Of a DNA stretch of 11,188 bases, positions 1-5,675 are shown piece by piece. Under the pieces are notes generated by a model. It had not been told where the DNA came from. It made no database searches and saw nothing but the letters and a program-made list of their open reading frames with translations. The DNA lies in assembly GCA_030615805.1 (NCBI GenBank), contig JAUWYN010000028.1, positions 1 to 11,188 on the forward strand, read 5' to 3'. The stretch's first letter is position 1. Each line of letters opens with the position of its first letter. A program made the translations under genes and the position numbers. Source of the DNA: Hadesarchaea archaeon. GTDB lineage: Archaea; Hadarchaeota; Hadarchaeia; Hadarchaeales; Hadarchaeaceae.

Positions 1-1
1 A

Positions 2-163
2 AGCGCGGGAAGGACAAAAGCGACCATCGAGGAGCTCCAGAAAGCTGGTGTGAAAGCCGTCATGCCATGTCACTGCACCGGAAAGAAGGCAATCGCGAAA
101 TTCATCAAGGCATTTGGTGAAAAGTGCAAGCAGCTTAGAACTGGCGACGTGGTCACGTTTTAA
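2..163 (+). CDS. Metallo-beta-lactamase-fold hydrolase, COG1237-like, C-terminal end only (partial)
   Basis: The window opens inside this gene, and its last 53 codons are readable before a TAA stop. The visible tail has the pattern PCHCTG (about residues 21-26 of the fragment), then a helix KAIAKFIKAFG and a closing GDVVTF strand. This is the usual end of COG1237 proteins, the metallo-beta-lactamase-fold group annotated as dihydropterin-type ribofuranosylaminobenzene phosphate synthase-like. The His of PCHCTG normally belongs to the metal site; the HxHxDH motif lies upstream, outside the window. A second member of the same family is encoded on the minus strand at 7348-7995, where the matching stretch reads PCYCTS. 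Substrate and physiological role are not known from sequence. The family call is fairly secure from the tail alone, but nothing can be said about the missing part. Confidence 0.75.
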   Translation, partial: SAGRTKATIEELQKAGVKAVMPCHCTGKKAIAKFIKAFGEKCKQLRTGDVVTF

Positions 164-184
164 GGTTGAAAAAATCTCGCTTGC

Positions 185-192
185 TTTTAAAT
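185..192 (+). promoter_or_regulatory. Probable archaeal TATA box for the NifX/MinD operon
   Basis: TTTTAAAT lies 71 bases before the ATG at 263 in an AT-rich gap between two genes. An archaeal start site 22-30 bases downstream of the box centre would fall around 210-218, on the first copy of the repeated operator-like motif. Inferred from sequence and spacing only; no strong BRE is visible. Confidence 0.5.
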
Positions 193-210
193 GCACCGAA
201 AAGTTTTCAT

Positions 211-248
211 GTGCAATAGCACAAATTTAGAAATGCGATAGCACAAAT
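211..248 (+). repeat. Two direct repeats with 22-bp phasing, probable operator
   Basis: TGCAATAGCACAAAT (212-226) and TGCGATAGCACAAAT (234-248) agree at 14 of 15 positions. They are exactly 22 bp apart, close to two helical turns, so a protein bound at both would sit on the same DNA face. The first copy contains the partial palindrome GTGC-AATA-GCAC (211-222). The pair lies between the TATA box and the ribosome-binding site of the first gene, where a bound regulator would block transcription. The reverse complement of the core, TTGTGCTATCGC, nearly recurs at 9114-9125 upstream of the Mrp-type ATPase gene. The regulator is not identified. Confidence 0.55.
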
Positions 249-262
249 AAAGGTGATAACGA

Positions 263-583
263 ATGTGGTGGCCTAGAGGTCGGAGATGCTGGTGGTGGCA
301 CATGAATCCATACATGATGTATCCACCCTATCAGCCATACGTGCAAGCGCCGCAGCAACCCTCGCAACCTGCGCAGCAACCCGCACAACAACCCCCAGCG
401 GCACCTTACTACCCGCTCCCGCCGTTCGTGCCTCCACCGACGCCCGAGCAAGAGATCGAAGCGCTGGAGGCATACAAAGCCGAAATCGAAGAGGAGCTCA
501 AAGGGATCGAGGCCAGGATAAAAGAGTTGATGGAATCCCTGACCAAAGAATCCGGCGGCCAACCATCCGAAACCGGGAAGTGA
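263..583 (+). CDS. Small Pro/Tyr/Met-rich protein with C-terminal helix, DUF5320-like
   Basis: This 106-residue protein opens the operon. Its ATG is preceded by a perfect AGGTGAT ribosome-binding site (251-257) with a 5-base spacer. The N-terminal part (1-25) is rich in Trp, Arg and Met. Residues about 20-65 are a disordered Pro/Gln/Ala/Tyr stretch containing repeated QQPAQQP units. The C-terminal part (about 63-96) starts PTPEQEIEALEAYK and forms a charged amphipathic helix, probably a coiled coil. This helix matches the EQE-type C-terminal helix of DUF5320 family proteins, which often lie beside NifX-like genes in anaerobes. Two relatives are at 8078-8578 and 8579-9022. No catalytic motif is visible and only one Cys (C9) is present. 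A scaffold or partner role for the metal-cluster proteins is plausible but inferred. The stop lies 4 bases before the next start. Confidence 0.75.
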   Translation: MWWPRGRRCWWWHMNPYMMYPPYQPYVQAPQQPSQPAQQPAQQPPAAPYYPLPPFVPPPTPEQEIEALEAYKAEIEEELKGIEARIKELMESLTKESGGQPSETGK

Positions 584-587
584 TGAT

Positions 588-917
588 TTGAAGCTCAAAG
601 TGGCCGTTGCTACAAAGGGGCCCAAAGGTTTGAAGGACGAGGTATCCTATGAATTCGGCAGGGCTCGAACTTTTACAGTTATCGACCTCGAAGACGATCA
701 GGTCAAAAACGTGAAAGTTGTGAATAATCCAGCAGCCTCGTATGAACACGGGGCAGGGCCGATAGTCGTAAAGATGCTCGCTGACATGAAAATCGAAGTC
801 GTGGTCGCGGGTGAATTCGGTCCAGGAGCTTCGGTGCTCCTCAAGGATAAAAATATTCGCGCGGCCAAGGTTAAAGCCGGGACAAACGTCAGTCGATCTG
901 TGAGTATAATTAGGTAG
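588..917 (+). CDS. NifX/NafY-type dinitrogenase iron-molybdenum cofactor-binding domain protein (ORP-like)
   Basis: A single-domain protein of 109 residues in the Nitro_FeMo-Co family (NifX, NifY, C-terminal NifB and the Desulfovibrio orange protein). It shows the family plan: a first strand VAVATKG, the FGRAR motif (about 24-28) followed by FTVIDL, an NxxxxxxHGxGxxVVxML stretch in the middle, and the glycine turn VAGEFGPGAS before the last helix. The start is TTG, preceded by AAGTGATGA, a one-mismatch form of the AGGTGAT ribosome-binding site; no in-frame ATG fits. It lies 4 bases after the preceding gene and is therefore probably translationally coupled. It is closest to the second domain of the next gene. 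FGRC, present in both domains of that neighbour, is FGRA here, so this protein lacks that Cys. A role in carrying or binding a Mo-, Fe- or Cu-sulfur cluster follows from the family; the cluster is unknown. Confidence 0.88.
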   Translation: MKLKVAVATKGPKGLKDEVSYEFGRARTFTVIDLEDDQVKNVKVVNNPAASYEHGAGPIVVKMLADMKIEVVVAGEFGPGASVLLKDKNIRAAKVKAGTNVSRSVSIIR

Positions 918-944
918 GGGTTGGGTGTAATTCGAGGCAGACCC

Positions 945-1832
945 ATGAAAGTAGCAATACCTTCTAATATGCCAGGCGGGCTGGATGCCGAGATATTCCC
1001 CCATTTCGGCAGGTGTGATGTATTCACGGTAGTTGAAATTAAAAACGGCAAAATAGTAGGTGGGCGCACCATCGACAACCAAGGGGTGCATTTTGGTTTT
1101 GATAAAACACCAGCAGAAATCTTGGCATCGAGCGGCATAGACGCGGTAGTAGCACAGGGAATGGGCCCCAAGGCTCTAGAGCTCCTGGGACAGAGCGGCA
1201 TCAAAACATATTCCACCTCGACCAAAACGGTTGGGGAGGCCGTACGTGAATTGATCGAGGGTAAGGCTAAGCTGGCCACGCCCGAGGAAGCTTGCAAGGA
1301 ATCAAGGTCATCAACTGGACCACCTCCGACCGCTCCCATGCCTCCCTTTGGCCCTGGGATGGGCCGTGGGATGGGAAGAGGAATGGGGAGGAGAATGGGG
1401 CCCTATCCACACGCCCCCGCTTACCCGCCAATGGCCCCGCCAATGCCGTATCCTCAACAACAAATGCCGAAGCCTTCGCCCCCACCCACAGGCCGCTTTA
1501 AAGTGGGTGTCGCAAGCCAAGGAACTGGGGGGCTCGACGACATGGTATCGCCGATCTTCGGCAGGTGCCCAAGCTTTACCATCGTCGAGATCGAAGGGAA
1601 AGACATCAAGAATGTAAAGGTTGTGCCGAACCAATTCGTTTCTGCGCCTCACGGTGTGGGAATCGCTGTGGTCCAGATGCTATCAAGCGAAGGGGTGAAA
1701 TTTATTTTGGCCGGACGATTTGGCCCTTGGGCATCCTCGACCTCTAGCCAATTCGGTATCCAAATGGTCATGGTTCCGCCTGGCGTGAGGATTAGGGACG
1801 CTATCAATCAATATCTCGTCGGTTCACGCTAG
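945..1832 (+). CDS. Protein with two NifX-like cofactor-binding domains joined by a Met/Gly/Pro-rich linker
   Basis: A 295-residue protein with two Nitro_FeMo-Co domains. Domain 1 (about 1-108) carries PHFGRC (C24), VAQGMGPKA and a closing GEAVREL helix. Domain 2 (about 186-293) carries PIFGRC (C208), NVKVVPN, HGVGIAVVQML and AGRFGPWAS. The linker (about 110-183) is low-complexity: a GMGRGMGRGMGRRMG stretch, then Pro/Tyr/Met/Gln-rich sequence like the DUF5320-like proteins in this window. I chose the ATG at 945, with GAGG at 934-937, over an in-frame TTG at 921 because MKVAIPSN is the normal N-terminus of the domain. NifX-type domains bind metal-sulfur cofactors in transit, and two domains in one chain could bind a cluster between them or mimic a dimer. 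That is inference. The next gene starts 1-10 bases after the stop. Confidence 0.87.
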   Translation: MKVAIPSNMPGGLDAEIFPHFGRCDVFTVVEIKNGKIVGGRTIDNQGVHFGFDKTPAEILASSGIDAVVAQGMGPKALELLGQSGIKTYSTSTKTVGEAVRELIEGKAKLATPEEACKESRSSTGPPPTAPMPPFGPGMGRGMGRGMGRRMGPYPHAPAYPPMAPPMPYPQQQMPKPSPPPTGRFKVGVASQGTGGLDDMVSPIFGRCPSFTIVEIEGKDIKNVKVVPNQFVSAPHGVGIAVVQMLSSEGVKFILAGRFGPWASSTSSQFGIQMVMVPPGVRIRDAINQYLVGSR

Positions 1833-1833
1833 G

Positions 1834-2739
1834 GTGCCGCGATTGAAGGAAATTGTGGTTGCTAGCGGGAAAGGTGGAGTTGGTAAAACCACGGTCGCTG
1901 CATCGCTCGCGGTTTTTTTGGCCAAAACCGGGACTAAAATCGTTGCAGCGGATGCGGATGTCGATGCACCGGATCTCTTGTTGGCACTCGGCGGCGGAAG
2001 GACGATTTCCTCAACCGAGATCGAAGCTTCTGAAAAAGCGGTGATTGACGAGTCTAAATGCACCGGATGTGGTAATTGCGTCAGTGCATGCCCGTTTGGC
2101 GCAATCGTAATGCAAAATCATCAGCCAACCGTTGTGCGGCTCATGTGCGAGGGCTGCGGTGTGTGCAAGGTTGTTTGTCCCTTCGATGCGGTTGAAGTGA
2201 AAAAAGCGGTGACGGGAACCCTGAAAATCGAAGATACTAAGTACGGGTTCCCGTCGGTGACTGGGTACCTGAGGCCCGGCGAACACAATTCGGGATACCT
2301 CGTAGCGAGCGTGAAGAATTCCGGGAGAAAGACGGCTGAGGACTTGGGGGCAAAGACGCTCGTGATTGACGCAGCACCGGGCATAGGTTGTCCAGTCATC
2401 GCTTCGATTACAGGGGCTAGCTATGTTATTGCCGTTACCGAGCCGACGCCAGCCGCCAAGCGGGATCTGGAACGCTTGGTCAAAGTCATAAAGCACTTCG
2501 GGGTTCCGGTGGGGGTGGTGATAAACAAGGCGAACCTTTCGGACGACTTCAGGGGCGTGCTTGAGGACTGGGTAAAACATGAGCTAGGTTATCAAATTTT
2601 AGGCGAGATCCCCATCGACTATGAAGTTGTTAAAGCTCTAGTGAAAATGGTGCCGGTCACCGAGTTTAATCCAAACGCTGAAGCATCGAAGATCTTGACC
2701 GCGATAGCCAAACGCGTGAAGGATGAGGTCTTACCATGA
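1834..2739 (+). CDS. MinD-superfamily P-loop ATPase with inserted two-cluster ferredoxin domain (first of pair)
   Basis: A 301-residue cytoplasmic ATPase of the COG1149 type. It has the deviant Walker A GKGGVGKTT (12-20), the switch Asp stretch ADADVDAPD, and a DAAPGIG motif matching MinD/NifH switch II. The fold is interrupted by a ferredoxin insert with two CxxCxxCxxxCP motifs (C76, C79, C82, C86 and C105, C108, C111, C115), which should bind two [4Fe-4S] clusters. In Desulfovibrio the two equivalent ATPases are part of the orange-protein complex, so cluster assembly or redox-coupled loading of the adjacent NifX-like proteins is a reasonable inference. The start may be GTG at 1834 or TTG at 1843. 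The TTG has AGGGTG as a ribosome-binding site at good spacing and gives the common MKEIVVASGKGG start, so it is at least as likely. The stop overlaps the next ATG by 4 bases. Confidence 0.92.
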   Translation: MPRLKEIVVASGKGGVGKTTVAASLAVFLAKTGTKIVAADADVDAPDLLLALGGGRTISSTEIEASEKAVIDESKCTGCGNCVSACPFGAIVMQNHQPTVVRLMCEGCGVCKVVCPFDAVEVKKAVTGTLKIEDTKYGFPSVTGYLRPGEHNSGYLVASVKNSGRKTAEDLGAKTLVIDAAPGIGCPVIASITGASYVIAVTEPTPAAKRDLERLVKVIKHFGVPVGVVINKANLSDDFRGVLEDWVKHELGYQILGEIPIDYEVVKALVKMVPVTEFNPNAEASKILTAIAKRVKDEVLP

Positions 2740-3689
2740 AGTCTGGTGGGGGGGCATCAGCGAAATTACTCAGGAGAAAGCGCGTGAGCGTGCCCGTGAT
2801 AGCAGTCACCGGTGGGAAGGGCGGCACAGGCAAAACCACGGTTGCGGTGAATTTAGCCGTGGGGCTGAGCATGAAAGGTTCCAAGGTCATGTTGGTTGAC
2901 GCAGATGTTGATGGCCCTTGTTGCGCGATGTTGCTTGGAGCAGAGTTGGACGCCGGCGAAGAGGTTAGAATGTTTAAGCCGGTGATAGATGCGGTGAAGT
3001 GCACCAAGTGTGGAAAGTGTGTGGATGTCTGTCGGGAACATGCGTTGGTGGGCCTTGAGGGGCAAGTCCCATCACTTTTCGAAGAACTTTGCTCCGGGTG
3101 CAAAGCGTGCCACCTCGTCTGTGAAGTTGACGCCATAAAGAGCGGTCAGAAAGTTCTCGGTACTATCTACATCACAGATTCAAATGGGATTAAACTGGTG
3201 GTGGGCGAACTCAAGCCGACTGAGCCGAGGTCGCCGATCGTGGCGCGTGCGACCATGCTCAGAGCCGCTGAGGAGCTTGAGCATGACAAATACGATGTCG
3301 CAATCGTCGACACCGCTCCGGGAATTCATAACGTGGTGGCTCAAGCCCTTTGGGAAGCCGACCTGGCGCTGGCTGTGACCGAGCCGACCCCACTTGGAGC
3401 TCACGATCTGGGGTTCATGTTAGATCTCACCGAGGAACTGGGGCTGCCGACTGAGGTCATCCTGAACAAGGCCGACATCCCGGGCGGTTTAAAGGATAAG
3501 GTGGTGAAGACAAGCCGCGATCGGGGGGTCGGGATCGTTGCGGAGATACCGATGGACGAAGAGCTATTGCGCTCCTACGTTTCGGGTGAACCGCTTGTGA
3601 GAAAATCCCCCAAGAGTCCCGCGGGGGTTGCACTATTAGCTCTGGTTCCGCACATTCGTGAAATGTTTGTAAAAGGAGGTGAAACCTGA
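2736..3689 (+). CDS. MinD-superfamily P-loop ATPase with inserted ferredoxin domain (second of pair)
   Basis: A 317-residue paralogue of the preceding gene, overlapping it by ATGA. It has a basic N-terminal extension of about 18 residues, the deviant Walker A GKGGTGKTT (27-35), DADVDGP, and DTAPGIH as switch II. The ferredoxin insert keeps eight Cys in two CxxCxxCxxxC motifs (C89, C92, C95, C99 and C119, C122, C125, C129). The residue after the last Cys of each motif is Arg or Glu instead of the usual Pro. The TEPTPLGAHDLG stretch aligns with TEPTPAAKRDLE of the first ATPase. Tandem pairs of such ATPases are typical of orange-protein loci, so the two probably work as a heterodimer; that is inference. 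Its end carries AAAAGGAGGTGA (3672-3683), a near-perfect ribosome-binding site for the next gene. Confidence 0.92.
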   Translation: MKSGGGASAKLLRRKRVSVPVIAVTGGKGGTGKTTVAVNLAVGLSMKGSKVMLVDADVDGPCCAMLLGAELDAGEEVRMFKPVIDAVKCTKCGKCVDVCREHALVGLEGQVPSLFEELCSGCKACHLVCEVDAIKSGQKVLGTIYITDSNGIKLVVGELKPTEPRSPIVARATMLRAAEELEHDKYDVAIVDTAPGIHNVVAQALWEADLALAVTEPTPLGAHDLGFMLDLTEELGLPTEVILNKADIPGGLKDKVVKTSRDRGVGIVAEIPMDEELLRSYVSGEPLVRKSPKSPAGVALLALVPHIREMFVKGGET

Positions 3690-3928
3690 TGGCGCAACCA
3701 CCTATCCCACCACCGCTGCCAACTAAAAAGTTTCAATGTTTTGCCTGCGGGAACATCATAGAGGTGCCTCGTGGTATGCCTAAGCCAGCGGCATGTTCTA
3801 GATGCGGTGCTCCGCTCATGGCGATTCATCGCGTGGACAAGGGGCCGCCAGGTGGAAGAGGCGCGGGAAGGCGCGGTGCGGGTGGCCCCGGCGGAGGGCG
3901 CGGCAGAGGCCCACGTTGGTCTCAGTAG
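3689..3928 (+). CDS. Small zinc-ribbon protein with Arg/Gly-rich tail
   Basis: A 79-residue protein whose ATG shares one base with the preceding TGA and follows a strong GGAGGTGA site. After a Pro-rich start (MAQPPIPPPLP), residues about 13-42 form a two-knuckle zinc ribbon, CFAC and CSRC separated by about 17 residues. The knuckles are spaced as in treble-clef or rubredoxin-like zinc ribbons, so one Zn (or Fe) is expected. The last 30 residues are almost only Gly, Arg, Ala and Pro, like an RGG box, and are probably disordered. This is the last gene of the left operon. Small zinc-ribbon proteins are often found with NifX/MinD clusters, but their role is not established. The basic tail could bind nucleic acid or the acidic surface of a partner. 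No enzyme motif is visible. Confidence 0.78.
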   Translation: MAQPPIPPPLPTKKFQCFACGNIIEVPRGMPKPAACSRCGAPLMAIHRVDKGPPGGRGAGRRGAGGPGGGRGRGPRWSQ

Positions 3929-4032
3929 GCTTAGCCTCATTGAGATTTGAGATGCTGAGTTGATCTAGGTTAATTTAGATGGAGAAAAAATCAGATGAAA
4001 ATTAAAAACAAAGCTTAAAGAAGGAAAGCTGA

Positions 4033-4758
4033 ATGAACGATCTTTTGTTAATACTGTTCTTGATCTTTGTTGGGCAAACCCTAGGATCATTGATAGGTCT
4101 CATCAAAAAACTAGGCAAAGTCGCTTTATACGGCTCTTTATCTTTTGCTGCAAGTATGATGGTCGCCATATCCTTTCTTCAGCTGATACCAGAAGGCTTA
4201 AAATACGCGTCTTTATTTTTGATAGCAATCTCGTTTTTCGTTGGGATAGCGATAATGCGGATAGTGGATCGTTTGCTACCTCACATCAATCCTGAGCTAA
4301 TTAAAAAAGAAAAGCCCTCTATTGAGAGAAGCGTCACCATGTTGGTCATCGGCATAGCCTTGCACAATATTCCAGAAGGTTTGGCAATCGGGGTTGGTTT
4401 TGCAATAACTGCGGAATTGGGAATCGCTATTGCGTTAGCCATTGCAATTCAAGATCTTCCGGAAAACATTGCGACAATTGTTCCATTATACGGTTTGATC
4501 AAGAAAAAAGCGAAGTCATTTATCATCCTTATTACCACGGTACTGTTCGAGGTAGCTGGATTTCTCATAGGATATTTAGCCTTGGGAGGAGCATCGTTGA
4601 GCTGGCTGGGGGCTTCACTGGCGCTTGCAGCAGGATTTATGGTTTACATCTCTGTCGAGGAATTGATACCTTCAGCACAGGTAAAGACGTACCCCAAAAT
4701 GGCGGCGGCGGCCGTGGTTTTGGGTGTGATGTGTGTTCTATTAACAAGTTTGATATGA
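4033..4758 (+). CDS. ZIP-family divalent metal transporter
   Basis: A 241-residue membrane protein with eight predicted transmembrane segments (about 1-24, 30-52, 58-78, 98-123, 127-155, 160-185, 190-212, 222-241). The ZIP signature is clear: HNIPEGLAIGVGF in segment 4 (H111, P114, E115) and QDLPENIATIVPL in segment 5, where Gln140 replaces the second metal-binding His and Asn145 the Gly. A short charged loop separates segments 3 and 4. ZIP proteins bring Zn, Fe, Mn or similar ions into the cytoplasm; the substrate cannot be told here. The ATG has AAGGAA nearby at suitable spacing. The gene stands 104 bases after the metal-cluster operon and is clearly more AT-rich (the 60-base line starting 4201 is 38% GC, against 58% in the line starting 2461). 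It therefore probably has its own promoter and perhaps a different history. Confidence 0.88.
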   Translation: MNDLLLILFLIFVGQTLGSLIGLIKKLGKVALYGSLSFAASMMVAISFLQLIPEGLKYASLFLIAISFFVGIAIMRIVDRLLPHINPELIKKEKPSIERSVTMLVIGIALHNIPEGLAIGVGFAITAELGIAIALAIAIQDLPENIATIVPLYGLIKKKAKSFIILITTVLFEVAGFLIGYLALGGASLSWLGASLALAAGFMVYISVEELIPSAQVKTYPKMAAAAVVLGVMCVLLTSLI

Positions 4759-4811
4759 TTAAATCGGTAAAAGAGAAATTAGGAAGAAGTCTTGAATAAC
4801 TCGGTGGAAAA

Positions 4812-5651
4812 ATGAAGACCTATCTAGACTGCATCCCGTGTTTCGTGAGGCAGGCGTTGGAAGCGAGCAAGATGGCTACGGGGAACAAAATTAAACAGGA
4901 AAAAACATTAAAGGCGGTTTTATCGGAGCTGGAGAATACTTCATTAAAAAATAAGATACCGCCGCAGATCGCTCGCAAGGTTCATCGCATAGTCAGGGAG
5001 GTAACAAAAAACAATGACCCTTACAAGAAAGTGAAAGATAAATACAACAGAAAAGCTCTAAAAATGTATCCAAGTCTTAAACGAAAGGTCGCCAAGTCTA
5101 AAGATAGATTGCTAACGGCAACGAGGCTTGCTATAGCTGGAAATATCATCGACTTCGGGCCCGGTTCGAAATTCGATCTCAAGAAAACTATAGAAGATGT
5201 TTTAGCTCAGGATTTCGCGATAAATCATTTTAACCAGTTTAGAAAAGCGTTGAACAGTTCTAAAAAAATTTTATATCTGGGAGACAATGCAGGTGAAATT
5301 GTGTTTGACCGCATTCTCCTAGAAGAATTGAAGGATAAAGAGATCACATTTGTCGTCAAGGGAGGGCCCATCATTAATGATGCAACGGTTGATGATGCGA
5401 GGTTCGTAGGGATAGACAAAATTGCGAAGATTGAAGTGGTTAGCAACGGTGATCCCGACACGGGACCAGCTAGACGGTCGAAGGAATTTATCAACAAACT
5501 GCAAGACGCGGATCTCGTGATTAGCAAGGGGCAAGGCAACTACGAGGCCTTAAGTGAAGTGGATGCAGATATCTTCTTCTTACTCAAGGTGAAGTGCCCA
5601 TTGATTGCTAGGGATATAGGTGCTAAGGTCGGCAATATCATAATAAAATGA
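4812..5651 (+). CDS. DUF89 (COG1578) metal-dependent phosphatase, ARMT1-like
   Basis: A 279-residue stand-alone DUF89 protein of the archaeal/bacterial type. It begins MKTYLDCIPCFVRQAL, with the CxxC seen in prokaryotic members (C7, C10). Later come AGNIIDFG (about 118-125), the metal-site motif GDNAGEIVFDR (about 156-166), KGGPIINDATVDDA and SKGQGNYE near the end. The family contains metal-dependent phosphatases that remove damaged or overflow sugar and coenzyme phosphates, with the Asp-Asn of the GDNAGE motif among the metal ligands. The substrate here is unknown. The start has GGTGG at 4803-4807. It follows the ZIP gene after 53 bases and has similar AT-rich codon use, so the two may be co-transcribed. 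It lies 24 bases before a hydrate epimerase fusion, another metabolite-repair gene, which supports a damage-control role by context. Confidence 0.9.
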   Translation: MKTYLDCIPCFVRQALEASKMATGNKIKQEKTLKAVLSELENTSLKNKIPPQIARKVHRIVREVTKNNDPYKKVKDKYNRKALKMYPSLKRKVAKSKDRLLTATRLAIAGNIIDFGPGSKFDLKKTIEDVLAQDFAINHFNQFRKALNSSKKILYLGDNAGEIVFDRILLEELKDKEITFVVKGGPIINDATVDDARFVGIDKIAKIEVVSNGDPDTGPARRSKEFINKLQDADLVISKGQGNYEALSEVDADIFFLLKVKCPLIARDIGAKVGNIIIK

Positions 5652-5675
5652 TGCTTGGCTCACTAGGCGATTAGG

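Noticed and set aside
580..586. GTGATGA, a perfect C-box sequence of archaeal C/D guide RNAs.
   Set aside because: No CTGA D box lies at suitable distance, and the sequence is explained as the ribosome-binding site of the gene starting at 588.
498..1339. Long open frames on the minus strand opposite the NifX-like genes.
   Set aside because: They overlap genes with clear family motifs, have no recognisable domains and lack ribosome-binding sites, so they are shadows.
2011..2580. A 189-codon minus-strand open frame opposite the first MinD ATPase gene.
   Set aside because: It lies fully inside a gene with strong Walker and ferredoxin motifs and its translation has no protein-like pattern.
263..3928. 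Reading the left operon as a nitrogen-fixation cluster because of the NifX-like domains.
   Set aside because: No NifH, NifD, NifK, NifE, NifN or NifB is visible; the MinD/ferredoxin pair fits ORP-type loci better.
3921..3944. Inverted repeat CTCA...AGGCT-T-AGCCT...TGAG around the end of the zinc-ribbon gene.
   Set aside because: The inner arms leave only a one-base loop and the outer arms do not align symmetrically. No T-run follows, so a terminator cannot be supported.
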